DNA from: Mucilaginibacter sp.
Lineage (GTDB): Bacteria > Bacteroidota > Bacteroidia > Sphingobacteriales > Sphingobacteriaceae
Assembly: GCF_025359345.1 (NCBI RefSeq)
Contig: NZ_JANYGQ010000036.1
Coordinates: 186,001-250,000, forward strand
Length of the DNA stretch: 64,000 bases
Direction of reading: 5' to 3'
Shown: positions 1 through 8,179 of the stretch, one piece after another
Layout of the letters: each line of letters starts with the position of its first letter
How positions within the stretch are numbered: the first letter of the stretch is position 1
Position numbers and translations under genes: made by a program
The notes under the pieces: model-generated
The model's input: only the letters and a program-made list of their open reading frames with translations
Database searches by the model: none
What the model was told of the DNA's origin: nothing

Positions 1-785
1 TAGCTTATGATTGTTGGTTCCAATATCTTTTCTGCAATGGCACCGCTTTCAACCGATACCTGGTAAACCTTGCTTTTGGCATCGCCGGCAAGTACTTTGG
101 CTATCGCTGTTCCTTCAAAATAGAGGCCTGCGTTTTCATCAAGGCCGTAACCGGGTTTTATATCGCCCTTTAAAACCATATCCTGGTAGGTAGTTGCGCG
201 TGTAGGCGACGAATGGTAATGCGGGCTTACACTGCCTGTTAAAAATCCCAGGCTTTTAACGCTGCTTAAAGCTTTGGGCCGCGAGTCGGAAAGGCCCTCA
301 TGAAACCAGCAGATAGCCCCGGCGCTTGAGCCTGTGAGGACGATACCCTTCTCCCAGGCTGTGTTTAATATTTTATCGATGCCATGTGCCTGCCAGAGGG
401 CAATCATATCAAGGGTGTTGCCACCCGGTACTAAAATGGCATCAGCAGCCAGCAGCGATTCTTCGAAGGATATTTTTTGCGTGGCCGATTCGATGAATAC
501 CTTTTGCACGTATGGCTCGGTAGGAAACTTTTTAAGGTTATCGAGCATGTAATTGATATATCCCTGGTTATCGCCGGATGCCGTTGGCAATACGCAAATC
601 TTCGGTTTTTCCTTGCCGGTTAACCCAATCAGGTACTTAATCCATGGCGGACCGTAAGCGCCACCCGTAACCAATATCTTTTTTAATGGCTTTGGGTTTG
701 ATGAGGCGGCTGCCAAAATATTACTGGAAAACGATAGCCCGGCCAATGCGATGGCGGATTGAGTGATGAATTTTCTGCGTATCAT
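1..785 (-). CDS. Peptidase S51 (cyanophycinase/peptidase E-like), 3' end outside window
   Basis: Open frame of 261 codons from an ATG at 785 to the left edge without a stop, so the C-terminus is missing. The N-terminus MIRRKFITQSAIALAG has the paired arginines and hydrophobic stretch of a Tat-type signal, suggesting export. GGAYGPPW lies near residue 41, and GSSAGA, in the middle of the protein, is the nucleophile elbow of the S51 family (serine protease with a class-I glutamine-amidotransferase-like fold). SPHYHS and GLDENAGLYF follow, in the positions of the family's catalytic His/Glu region. Known members cleave Asp-X dipeptides or cyanophycin; the substrate here is unknown. It diverges from the gene at 932. 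Partial, but the family call is fairly safe. Confidence 0.8.
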   Translation of the reverse strand, partial: MIRRKFITQSAIALAGLSFSSNILAAASSNPKPLKKILVTGGAYGPPWIKYLIGLTGKEKPKICVLPTASGDNQGYINYMLDNLKKFPTEPYVQKVFIESATQKISFEESLLAADAILVPGGNTLDMIALWQAHGIDKILNTAWEKGIVLTGSSAGAICWFHEGLSDSRPKALSSVKSLGFLTGSVSPHYHSSPTRATTYQDMVLKGDIKPGYGLDENAGLYFEGTAIAKVLAGDAKSKVYQVSVESGAIAEKILEPTIIS

Positions 786-931
786 GTTTTAAAGATAGTC
801 CGAAAGCCGGAAAAGTCCGGAAAGTGAGTAAAGAAAATGCGTGCTTTTTGATATATTTGATAAATCGATCGTGATTTGAAGGCAACCCTAATGCCTCGCA
901 GTTCAAACTTTTAATTAAACTCTTTTTACAG

Positions 932-1450
932 ATGAAAAAATTAACACTTTTAACCGTGGGCCTGCTTTTTGGCCTTTGCGCATTAGGGCAACAGGTAACA
1001 ACAGACATTTTTACTGCAACCGCTCCCTCCGGGGCGGCCAAACTTACCGGGCAGGCCTTACAGGATTACGTTCATAGTAACTACAAAAAGACACTTGTGC
1101 CATCAAACCAGGAGGATACCTATCTTGCCGACGGAGTGATCGTTTGCTTTTGGGGCTTGCCCGCAGGCACTGTAAAATCGAAGCCTTTGGAAGAAATGCA
1201 AACCCGGATGGTTGAGGTACTGCAAAAAAACAATACCGTTAACTACGCCCGCATTGAAACCATAAACAATACCCGGTTTTTAATTTATGAGTTTGAAAGC
1301 GATGGCGAGGCTTATATCAGGTATCGCTCTGACCCTAATTCAAAAGAGCAAACCCTTAATGGCATCATTCAATTCAAGGCAACCGACAAGGATAAGGCCC
1401 GCCGGGATTTAAAAGGGCTTTTGGCGGGCATGCATTTTAAAGAGCAATAA
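932..1450 (+). CDS. Exported protein of unknown function
   Basis: 172 residues. A clear Sec signal peptide (MKKLTLLTVGLLFGLCALGQ) suggests cleavage after about residue 20, leaving a soluble periplasmic domain of about 150 residues. I recognise no family. The mature part has mixed alpha/beta character, no transmembrane segment and one cysteine after the signal. The wording around residues 80-140 (pairs of aromatic residues, then DGEAYIRYRS and a C-terminal GLLAGMHF) looks like a small globular beta-rich domain. A TATATTTG at 852-859 matches the Bacteroidota -7 box, but no good -33 TTG precedes it. Downstream lies a long gene-free repeat region, so this is probably a single-gene unit. Confidence 0.75.
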   Translation: MKKLTLLTVGLLFGLCALGQQVTTDIFTATAPSGAAKLTGQALQDYVHSNYKKTLVPSNQEDTYLADGVIVCFWGLPAGTVKSKPLEEMQTRMVEVLQKNNTVNYARIETINNTRFLIYEFESDGEAYIRYRSDPNSKEQTLNGIIQFKATDKDKARRDLKGLLAGMHFKEQ

Positions 1451-1491
1451 AATGTTGATGGCTACCGCTGCTTTCAGATAGCACGATGAGC

Positions 1492-1576
1492 TTTGGCTAA
1501 AGCCAACGGCAAATGATTTCGTTGCCGTCGCTTTTAAGCGACGGAGCATAAATAACGAAAAGTGGCTTTAGCCAAA
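1492..1576. repeat. Two-tier palindromic element (REP-like)
   Basis: Outer arms TTTGGCTAAAGCC (1492-1504) and GGCTTTAGCCAAA (1564-1576) are exact reverse complements. Inside sits a second perfect palindrome, CCGTCGCTTTTAAGCGACGG (1525-1544). The structure can form a branched hairpin just past the 932 gene and may act as its terminator, but the two-tier design looks like a dispersed REP-type element. Confidence 0.6.
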
Positions 1577-1625
1577 AAATAAGGAAGCGACGATTTGAAG
1601 CACACCTGGCTAAGCATTGATCGTT

Positions 1626-1865
1626 GAAATCAACCCCAATGGGTGCAAATCAGATTGTCGCTCAATCACGAAACGTTCCGATGGAACGTAAAACCTCTTC
1701 GTGAATTTTCTACCGGCGAAATGCTCCTATGGAGCACACTGCAGCTTCGTCCTTTAGGGACGTTTGGTCGGTAGAAAAAAATTAATGAATTGATAGTGTT
1801 CCGTTAGGAACACATGGTGATATGCGACAATTTGATTTACGCCCACCCCAGTCGGTGAAATCACT
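1626..1865. repeat. Nested inverted-repeat element with six small palindromes
   Basis: This fills most of the 556-bp gene-free gap 1451-2006. The left end (1626-1668) and right end (about 1815-1865) are imperfect reverse complements sharing AAATCA-ATTGTCGC. Within them a second inverted pair TTTTCTACCG / CGGTAGAAAA (about 1707-1717 and 1768-1780) is nested. Small palindromes of one style lie inside: CGTTCCGATGGAACG (1674), TGCTCCTATGGAGCA (1722), CGTCCTTTAGGGACG (1748), GTTCCGTTAGGAAC (1797), with GGGT- and CACC-type ones at the two ends. It has no coding potential. Confidence 0.6.
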
Positions 1866-2006
1866 TTAATATAGTATATTTACAAAAAGCAAATTGCCAT
1901 ATTGGCACATAAATTTGGTTTTGTAACAACGGTATGCGGTTTGCTATCTAATTTGTAAATATACATCCCGGCAACAGGCCGGGCTAAAATCCTAAAGAAA
2001 AAACAT

Positions 2007-2585
2007 ATGAAAAACTTACTAATAGTATTGGGCATTATCATTGTGATTGTGCTCGTTGGCTCATGCAGTTATAATGGCATTGTTAAAAAAGATGTGGTTG
2101 TGAAGGCAAAATGGTCGAATGTACAATCTGACTACCAGCGCCGCAGCGATTTGATCCCCAACCTGGTTGCTACCGTAAAAGGTGCCGCTAACTTTGAAAA
2201 AAGCACATTGGTTGATGTTACCAACGCCCGCGCCAAGGCAACATCGATACAGGTTGACGCCAGCAAGCTGGATGCCGAACAGATACAAAAATTCCAGGCA
2301 GCACAGGGTGGACTGAGCCAGGCACTCGGCCGCTTACTTGTAGCATCTGAAAATTATCCGGAACTGAAATCGAATGCAAACTTCATGGGCCTGCAATCGC
2401 AATTGGAAGGTACCGAAAACCGCATCAATGTTTCACGCCGCGATTTCAATGATGCAGTGCAGGACTATAATGGCAGCGTGCGATCATTTCCTGCTGTTAT
2501 TTTTGCCAAAATTTTTGGATTTAGCGAAAAATCAGGCTTTGCAGCAGATGCCGATTCACAAAAGGCGCCTAAAGTAGCATTCTAA
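2007..2585 (+). CDS. lemA: LemA family protein
   Basis: 192 residues, the usual length for LemA. Residues 3-21 form one hydrophobic anchor, followed by the typical LemA start (YNGIVKKDVVVKAKWSNVQS, about residues 23-42), a helical bundle, and the conserved DYQRRSDLIPNLV stretch (about residues 44-56). GSCSYN after the hydrophobic segment also resembles a lipobox, so the anchor could be a lipid. LemA proteins are membrane-tethered helical bundles of uncertain biochemical role that co-occur with TPM-domain proteins. That is the case here: two TPM genes follow on the same strand, so I read an operon lemA-TPM-TPM. Confidence 0.93.
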   Translation: MKNLLIVLGIIIVIVLVGSCSYNGIVKKDVVVKAKWSNVQSDYQRRSDLIPNLVATVKGAANFEKSTLVDVTNARAKATSIQVDASKLDAEQIQKFQAAQGGLSQALGRLLVASENYPELKSNANFMGLQSQLEGTENRINVSRRDFNDAVQDYNGSVRSFPAVIFAKIFGFSEKSGFAADADSQKAPKVAF

Positions 2586-2668
2586 TTAGTGAATTAGTGA
2601 AGGACTGAATTAGTGATTAGTGAATGGTTTTTCTTCAATCACTAATTCACTAACTCGCTAATTCACAC
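2586..2668. repeat. Hairpin built of ATTAGTGA-like words
   Basis: The spacer between lemA and the next gene is nearly all repeats. The left arm is about four degenerate copies of GAATTAGTGA; the right arm is their reverse complement (TCACTAATTCACTAACTCGC), around a T-rich loop at about 2626-2636. It could be an intra-operon attenuator. The layout matches other word-repeat hairpins in this window with different words. Confidence 0.6.
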
Positions 2669-2704
2669 TTAAAAAACTAATGCATTCTTAAAAATAGTAC
2701 CCAC

Positions 2705-3139
2705 ATGGCCGTATTTAACGACGAGGAGCAGCAACGTATCCGCAGCGCAATTGAAAGTGCCGAGAAGAATACCTCTGGGCAAATTAGGGTTTGTATTGAA
2801 AAAACCTGTGGTGAGGATGTGCTTGATCGTTCCGCCAAATATTTTCACCAGCTAGACATGCACAAAACCCGGCTGCGCAATGGCGTGCTGATATACGTAG
2901 CCACTGTTGATCGTAAATTTGCCATTATCGGCGATGCCGGGATAAATAAAGTAGTGCCAGACAACTTTTGGGATGACACCAAAGAACAGATGTTGAGCCA
3001 GTTTAAATACGGCAACCTGGTTGAAGGGATTGTTACCGGGCTTACGATAGCCGGCGATAAACTGAAGCAATACTTTCCGCACCAAAGCGATGGCAGCAAT
3101 GAAATATCAGACGATGTAGCCTTTATGGATGGCGAATAA
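2705..3139 (+). CDS. TPM domain-containing protein (cytoplasmic form)
   Basis: 144 residues, essentially one TPM (TLP18.3/Psb32/MOLO-1) domain: FNDEEQQRIRSAIESAEKNT then GQIRVCIE near residue 27, VLIYVATVDRKFAIIGDAGI near residues 60-80, and LTIAGDKLKQYFP near the end. No signal peptide or transmembrane segment is seen, unlike the next gene, so this copy appears cytoplasmic. TPM domains are linked to acid-phosphatase activity and photosystem repair in plants; in bacteria the role is unclear. It follows lemA and its end overlaps the longest reading of the next gene by 11 bp, consistent with co-transcription. Confidence 0.88.
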   Translation: MAVFNDEEQQRIRSAIESAEKNTSGQIRVCIEKTCGEDVLDRSAKYFHQLDMHKTRLRNGVLIYVATVDRKFAIIGDAGINKVVPDNFWDDTKEQMLSQFKYGNLVEGIVTGLTIAGDKLKQYFPHQSDGSNEISDDVAFMDGE

Positions 3140-3149
3140 ACATAACCCC

Positions 3150-3953
3150 ATGTTAAAAAAACTCATTTTATTTTCATCCTTGTTGCTGATCGGCTTTATA
3201 GCCTTTGCACAACAACTCCCGCCAAAGTCGAACACGCTGGTTACCGATTATACCGGCACCCTTCGCGACGAGGAAAAGGGCTTGCTTGAACGCAAGCTTG
3301 TTACGTTTGCTGATTCAACCTCGACGCAAATTGCGGTGGTAATTATCAAGTCAGTTGGCGATTATGATATTAACGACTATGGCCAAAAACTGGGCCGCGC
3401 CTGGGGCATTGGCGAAAAAGGCAAAAATAACGGCATCCTGGTTTTGGTAGCCCTTATTGACCATAAAGTTGCAATACAAACAGGCTTTGGCGCTGAGGGT
3501 GCAGTAACCGACCTTGCCACACACGAGATTATTACCAATGATATCGTCCCCCGGTTTAAGCAGCAGGATTATTATGGCGGCCTTGATGCAGGTACCACAA
3601 AGTTGATGCAGTACATGAAAGGGGAGTACAAGGCAAGCAAAAAAGCTAAAAACAACGATGGCGGCGGCTTCCCAATTGGGCTTGTTGTAGTTATTGTGAT
3701 TGTAATACTTGTTATAGTTTTCAGTAAACGAGGCGGAGGCGGTGGCCATATTATTGGCAGTCGTGGCGGTGCAAGTCCGTTCTGGTGGTTTTTGGGCGGC
3801 GCCCTGCTTGGACGCGGCAGCGGCGGCTGGGGCGGTTTTAGCGATGGCGGCGGCGGTTTTGGCGGTGGCTCGTCGGGCGGCGACAGCGGCGGTGGTTTCG
3901 GCGGCTTTGGTGGCGGCGACTTCGGCGGCGGCGGTTCGAGCGGTAGCTGGTAA
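3150..3953 (+). CDS. TPM domain protein with signal peptide, membrane anchor and Gly-rich tail (YgcG-like)
   Basis: I chose the ATG at 3150 (MLKKLILFSSLLLIGF) because it begins a good signal peptide; an in-frame ATG at 3129 would add seven residues and overlap the previous gene. The TPM domain covers about residues 30-150 (LVTDYTGTLRDEE, TQIAVVIIKS, NGILVLVALIDHKVAIQTGFGAEG). A transmembrane segment follows (IGLVVVIVIVILVIVFS, about 178-195), then about 70 residues that are mostly Gly and Ser, ending GGGGSSGSW. This matches the YgcG type: periplasmic TPM domain, one anchor, low-complexity Gly tail. It is the third gene of the lemA operon. The Gly-rich DNA gives long false reading frames on the other strand. 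Confidence 0.9.
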   Translation: MLKKLILFSSLLLIGFIAFAQQLPPKSNTLVTDYTGTLRDEEKGLLERKLVTFADSTSTQIAVVIIKSVGDYDINDYGQKLGRAWGIGEKGKNNGILVLVALIDHKVAIQTGFGAEGAVTDLATHEIITNDIVPRFKQQDYYGGLDAGTTKLMQYMKGEYKASKKAKNNDGGGFPIGLVVVIVIVILVIVFSKRGGGGGHIIGSRGGASPFWWFLGGALLGRGSGGWGGFSDGGGGFGGGSSGGDSGGGFGGFGGGDFGGGGSSGSW

Positions 3954-4068
3954 AATCAGTTGGCAGTTGCGAGTTGGCAGTAGGCAGTAAAAAGGTTGTA
4001 GAGATGCAATATTTTGCATCTGCCAGTTTAAGGTTTACAACGAATATATTGAAAGGCGGGAAGGTGCT

Positions 4069-4473
4069 ATGTACAAGGAAAGCTTTATAGATAACGAGAT
4101 CCGCAAACTTGCGCTTATTTTCGCCCGGCTGATGGGGCTAAAGGCCGATGGAAAAGCTGATGAATTTGTACAGCTTGCAGATAGCACGCTTTTAAACGAA
4201 TACAATATCAACTGGGACGAATTGCCAGGTATGCCTTTAAATGATTTTGAGGCGCTGCTGCAAAATAGCAATTACAACGCCGATAAGCTTGATGTGCTGG
4301 CACAAATTTTATACCTGCGCGCTGAACCCTTTGATGCCAGCGATAAAACGTTAGTCTGCCTCCAAAAAGTGCTGCTTATTTTTGACATGCTCGAGAAAAA
4401 ATACCACGGACAATCGCTGGGTAACATTAACAAAAGAAATTTTATCAATCAATATCTGCATAACAATTCATGA
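4069..4473 (+). CDS. Small helical protein of unknown function
   Basis: 134 residues with no signal peptide, membrane segment or cysteine motif. The composition predicts an almost all-helical protein: an N-terminal helix with IRKLALIFARLMGLK, then acidic and leucine-rich helices to the end. Its general style recalls DUF6483-like helical proteins, but I cannot confirm that. A purine-rich GGGAAGGTG precedes the ATG. The stop overlaps the start of the Nudix gene (ATGA at 4470-4473), so the two are almost certainly translationally coupled and may share a task. Confidence 0.75.
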   Translation: MYKESFIDNEIRKLALIFARLMGLKADGKADEFVQLADSTLLNEYNINWDELPGMPLNDFEALLQNSNYNADKLDVLAQILYLRAEPFDASDKTLVCLQKVLLIFDMLEKKYHGQSLGNINKRNFINQYLHNNS

Positions 4474-5015
4474 AGGACCTTAGGTGGAAGAAATTATCCT
4501 CCCATTATCTACACAAAGGCCCCTGGGCCACCCTCCGCAGCGATCGTTGCGAAATGCCTGACGGGCGAATAGTTGAAGACTACTACGTTTTAGAGTACCC
4601 CAACTGGGTAAACGCGGTCGCGATTACCGACGACAACAAGATTTTAATGGTACAGCAATACCGCCACGCTGCGGAGATTGTATCCATAGAGTTGCCTGGC
4701 GGGGTTATAGAGACAGGCGAAAGCCCCGAAGCCGGCCTAAAGCGCGAACTGCTGGAAGAAACCGGTTACCAGTTTGACGATTTCGAGCTGCTGTGTGTTA
4801 CCTACGCCAACCCGTCTACTGCAAATAACTATACATCGTGCTACCTGGCTCGGGGCGGCAGGAAAGTGCAGGACCAATCGCTGGATGAGCACGAAGAATT
4901 GATCGTTGAAACCTTTACTATCGATGAAGTAAAACAGCTGCTGGCCGAAAACAAAATAGCCCAGGCACTGCATTGTACCGGGCTCTTTTATGCCCTCGAA
5001 AAATTAAAAAAATAA
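4470..5015 (+). CDS. Nudix hydrolase, ADP-ribose pyrophosphatase-like
   Basis: 181 residues. The Nudix box GX5EX7REUXEEXGU is complete at about residues 77-99 (GGVIETGESPEAGLKRELLEETG), so the metal-binding glutamates are present. The N-terminal part (CEMPDGRIVEDYYVLEY) and VQQYRHA upstream of the box resemble ADP-ribose/nucleoside-diphosphate-sugar pyrophosphatases that act in the cytoplasm. The exact substrate cannot be read from sequence. The start overlaps the stop of the 4069 gene by four bases. A hairpin follows the stop. Confidence 0.92.
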   Translation: MKDLRWKKLSSHYLHKGPWATLRSDRCEMPDGRIVEDYYVLEYPNWVNAVAITDDNKILMVQQYRHAAEIVSIELPGGVIETGESPEAGLKRELLEETGYQFDDFELLCVTYANPSTANNYTSCYLARGGRKVQDQSLDEHEELIVETFTIDEVKQLLAENKIAQALHCTGLFYALEKLKK

Positions 5016-5019
5016 CTAA

Positions 5020-5071
5020 AAGGTGAAAGGCAAAAGTTAACTCAAAACCTTTCGCCTTTCAGCTTTCACCT
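5020..5071. terminator. Hairpin between convergent genes
   Basis: AAGGTGAAAGGCAAAAG (5020-5036) faces CCTTTCGCCTTTCAGCTTTCACC (5049-5071) as an imperfect inverted repeat. It separates the Nudix gene (+) from the NHL gene (-) and is placed to terminate both. The arms are built from short repeated words rather than a compact GC stem. Confidence 0.5.
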
Positions 5072-5077
5072 CCTCCT

Positions 5078-6481
5078 CTACGGCTTTCTCACCACCGTTA
5101 ACTTCCTGATGCAATTATTGTCCTGGTCGGCCACATAAATATTGCCTGACGCATCAACGGCTATTCCCTGCGGATTGCTGAACAGGGCTGTTGCGCCATC
5201 GCCGTTTGTAAAGCCTGTTACGTTTAATGTTCCGGCTAAAATATACAATACGTTTGCGGTAGTGCATTCAATTATGCGCCCGCCTTCATCTGCTATGTAA
5301 ATATTACCCTGGCTATCCAGCGCTAATGCCGATGGGAAGTTGAGCAGCGTTGTTTGTGTCGGTCCACCGGCTATGGTAGTTACCACACCGGCTGAGGTGA
5401 TTTTACGGATGGCAGAGTTGCCCTGGTCGGCTACATAAACATTGCCGGCTGCATCAACCGCCACGCCGTTGGGGGTATCAAACGCGGCAGCGGTTCCTGT
5501 TGCGTTTACATAGCCAGCGGTTTTAACCCCGGCAAGTGTAGTTACCACACCGGCGCTGGTGATTTTGCGGATAGCGTTATTGCCGCGGTCGGCAACGTAA
5601 ATATTGCCCGAGGCATCAATAGCCAGGCCGGCAGGGTTGTTAAACTGGCTGGCTGTGCCGGTGGCATTTACGAAGCCCGCGGTACCACTGCCTGCAAAAG
5701 TGCTCACCACACCCCCTGCTGTTATTTTACGGATTACGTTATTGCCAAAATCGGCCACATAAATATTACCCGCGCCATCGGCAACTAAACCCTGCGGCCC
5801 GTAAAACTCTGCATCAGCAGCAGCGCCTTCGGTATAGCCGAGGGTGCCCGTGCCGGCGAATGCACTGACTGTGCCGCCAGGATTTACAAAACGGATGCGG
5901 TTATTAAATGAATCAGCCACATAAATGTTGCCTGCGGCATCCACGGCAACACCGCCCGGATTGTTGAATTGTGCTGCAGTACCCAACCCGTTATTATATC
6001 CAGCAGTGCCGCTACCGGCGAGTGTCGAAACCGTAGTAACCAGCCCGCTAAGCGCCGAGGCCGTAGTAAATTGTACCGCCGCGCCGTATGCCGTCCCGCT
6101 GCTGTTGCTGGCGTAGGCCCTTGCGTAGTAAGTTGTGGCCGCAGTCAGTCCGGTTAGTGCGCAGGAAACCTGGGCGGGCAGTGCTGATAGGTTATTCAAA
6201 TCGGCAGCTACTTTGGTATCGGCCGTAGTTGGCGTTTTGTTGGTGGCGCTATAGCAAACACCTGCAGTAGTCACAACGCTGGTACCAGCATCTGTTATGC
6301 TGCCGCCGCTCTGCGCAGTCGTCGACGTTAAGTTGATAATTAATGCGTCGGTAGTAATGGTGGGTAATGTTGTAGTAGGCGTTGTGGTTGTGGTGCTGCT
6401 TTTTTTACAGCTGTTAAATAGCAACGCTATCGAGATGAACAAGGCAGGCAAAAGCACTTTGCCGAAATAGGGGGTTTTCAT
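5078..6481 (-). CDS. NHL-repeat lipoprotein with N-terminal Ig-like module
   Basis: 467 residues. The lipobox ...LLFNSCKK near residues 21-26 marks a surface or periplasmic lipoprotein; a Thr-rich linker follows. Residues about 45-140 resemble the beta-sandwich module common in Bacteroidota exported proteins (VVTTAGVCYSATNKTPT). Six NHL repeats fill the rest, each with the pattern NPxGxAVDAxGNIYVADxxNNxIRK, predicting a six-bladed beta-propeller. NHL propellers mediate protein, carbohydrate or RNA contacts; the ligand is unknown here. The internal repeats are similar at DNA level, so copy number may vary between strains. Convergent with the Nudix gene and apparently monocistronic. Confidence 0.88.
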   Translation of the reverse strand: MKTPYFGKVLLPALFISIALLFNSCKKSSTTTTTPTTTLPTITTDALIINLTSTTAQSGGSITDAGTSVVTTAGVCYSATNKTPTTADTKVAADLNNLSALPAQVSCALTGLTAATTYYARAYASNSSGTAYGAAVQFTTASALSGLVTTVSTLAGSGTAGYNNGLGTAAQFNNPGGVAVDAAGNIYVADSFNNRIRFVNPGGTVSAFAGTGTLGYTEGAAADAEFYGPQGLVADGAGNIYVADFGNNVIRKITAGGVVSTFAGSGTAGFVNATGTASQFNNPAGLAIDASGNIYVADRGNNAIRKITSAGVVTTLAGVKTAGYVNATGTAAAFDTPNGVAVDAAGNVYVADQGNSAIRKITSAGVVTTIAGGPTQTTLLNFPSALALDSQGNIYIADEGGRIIECTTANVLYILAGTLNVTGFTNGDGATALFSNPQGIAVDASGNIYVADQDNNCIRKLTVVRKP

Positions 6482-6690
6482 GCAAATAAGATTAAAAGGG
6501 TGTAAATGTTTAATTCATGCAGCTTACGCTATGGTATTCGTTATTTAACTGCAAGTATATTAATTGTATTATGGATGTGTAAAAATTTAACAAATATTAA
6601 CAAGGGGGAGGGGTAAAAGCGCCGAAGATTGATTGGGCGGCGGTTGTTACCTAAAAATGTTATCATTACAGATTATTAACATTAAACCTC

Positions 6691-7335
6691 ATGAAACTTG
6701 TTTTTACCATATGCTTGCTGTTTTTTGGCATTACCGTATTTGCCCAAAATGTAGAAACTCACATGGTTGAGCCGGTTGGCGTTTATAAAGAGATAAATAT
6801 GGCTAACGATACAAGAGTTTGCCAGCTTTTAGCCGACAGCACGTATGCCGGCAGGGGTAAACTTACTGACAGTGTTGTGCAAAATGCTAGTAGTTATACA
6901 CCACCCGTACTGTATTTTTTGTCGAACACGTTATTCAGCATGAAGAAATATGAAGATGCTGAATACTGGTTTTACATAGCGCAGCTCCGGGCGCGCTATG
7001 ATGTTAACCGCTGCGCAGACAAAACTGCCAATGCGGCGAATTACAACCAAACTTTTGGCCCGCAAATTAACACCTATGCAATAAAGGTGGAAAATATAGA
7101 TACACTAACGCAGATTATTAAACGGGTGGTTGAATTTGTAAAAGGAAACGACGAGCATTACGACCAGCGCTGGATAAACCTTTCTGGTTTGGCGGCCATG
7201 TCGGCTGGCCTTGACGGAAAGACTAAAGGCGAACAATTGAGCAAAGAACCAAAAGATTGGCCGGCCATTAAAGCCGCCACTATAAAGGACTATTATGACG
7301 GTTTTCTTGAGTTCCTGACGTCGCGTAAAAAATAG
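6691..7335 (+). CDS. Exported protein of unknown function
   Basis: 214 residues. The signal peptide MKLVFTICLLFFGITVFAQ predicts cleavage near residue 19. The mature part is helical with alternating aromatic residues (VLYFLSNTLFSMKKYEDAEYWFYIAQLRARYD, spanning about residues 72-103), resembling a single TPR-like hairpin; the end (DYYDGFLEFLTSRKK) is also helical. Two cysteines (about residues 45 and 107) might pair. I recognise no family. It faces the 7400 gene with a palindrome between them. Confidence 0.72.
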   Translation: MKLVFTICLLFFGITVFAQNVETHMVEPVGVYKEINMANDTRVCQLLADSTYAGRGKLTDSVVQNASSYTPPVLYFLSNTLFSMKKYEDAEYWFYIAQLRARYDVNRCADKTANAANYNQTFGPQINTYAIKVENIDTLTQIIKRVVEFVKGNDEHYDQRWINLSGLAAMSAGLDGKTKGEQLSKEPKDWPAIKAATIKDYYDGFLEFLTSRKK

Positions 7336-7366
7336 CCACCAGTATCAAATAGGGACTTCTTAGATA

Positions 7367-7389
7367 GCGATGCGTTTTAAACCCATCGC
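7367..7389. terminator. Palindrome between convergent genes
   Basis: GCGATGCGTTTTAAACCCATCGC is a near-perfect inverted repeat with one mismatch, lying between the stops of the 6691 (+) and 7400 (-) genes. It uses nearly the same word as the perfect palindrome at 51072-51100. Confidence 0.5.
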
Positions 7390-7399
7390 GATAAATAAT

Positions 7400-8119
7400 T
7401 TAAAACTTCGCCTCTCTCCTCACCACCTGCGGCTCCAAATAGAGTTCGTGTGTAAAAAGTTGCTTCACCTTTTCTGCTACTTCATGGCGGTTAACGGTTT
7501 GGGCATTGCGGCGGCAGTTGCGGTAGTGCTCGCGCGAAATTTTTTCGGCCAGCTCCCCAAGGGTTTTCACCTGCATTTCTTTGCCGAATTTATTTGCTAA
7601 TATCAGGCCTGTTACTGCGAGCAGGGCACCAATTCCGCCAAAAAGCAGCGAAAAATATAAGCCAACCAGCGATACGCCCAGTATCAGCGAAAGTGTAAAA
7701 ACTATAGCGGGTTTTGGGGCCAGTAGTTTCATTTTAAAGCCCAGCTCATTTTCAATTTCGGCAATTACCTGTAAGCGGGTATCACGAGGGAAAATGTCGC
7801 TAAGTTTGGTTTGTGGCTTAATAAACTCTTTATTCACATCAACAGATACGTTGATGGCGTTGCGCAGCATGTAAAATGCATGCTGGGTGGTACAGTAATT
7901 ATCAGACTGCCTGTCCTTTAGCTTTTTAACCACGGCATCAGACAGGTTGCCTAAAGTTTTAACATGGTCCAGGTCTGCCTGTTCAAACCTGATATCGAAC
8001 GAACGTTGGATCTTCAACAGCACATCATCAATATCCGCAGGGTCAACATTATGTAAATTGATGACCTGGTTGTCGTTTTTAGAGTTAATTTTCAAAACAA
8101 ATTCACTAAGTGAAACCAT
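7400..8119 (-). CDS. Membrane protein with N-terminal acyl-carrier-protein-like segment
   Basis: 239 residues. Residues about 1-70 are acidic and helical; FDIRFEQADLDHVKTLGNLS (about 40-60) resembles the third and fourth helices of acyl carrier proteins, but no DSL-type serine for phosphopantetheine is seen, so carrier function is doubtful. Two hydrophobic segments (about 138-153 and 156-172) form a hairpin in the membrane. A C-terminal basic helical tail follows. No catalytic motif is recognised. The start is 60 bp downstream of the carB stop on the same strand, so read-through from carB is possible; I see no functional link. Confidence 0.72.
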   Translation of the reverse strand: MVSLSEFVLKINSKNDNQVINLHNVDPADIDDVLLKIQRSFDIRFEQADLDHVKTLGNLSDAVVKKLKDRQSDNYCTTQHAFYMLRNAINVSVDVNKEFIKPQTKLSDIFPRDTRLQVIAEIENELGFKMKLLAPKPAIVFTLSLILGVSLVGLYFSLLFGGIGALLAVTGLILANKFGKEMQVKTLGELAEKISREHYRNCRRNAQTVNRHEVAEKVKQLFTHELYLEPQVVRREAKF

Positions 8120-8179
8120 AGCTTACCGGTGCCTGGTATGGCGCCGGTAAACTTTAATCCTGATAGCTAAAATAAGCTG

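Noticed and set aside
721..1041. Reverse-strand frame of 106 codons
   Set aside because: It overlaps the S51 gene start and the 932 gene in other phases; the real S51 frame from the ATG at 785 has signal peptide and motifs.
3351..4019. Reverse-strand frame of 222 codons
   Set aside because: Shadow of the Gly-rich DNA of the TPM gene; its Ala/Thr runs come from GGC/GGT repeats read backwards.
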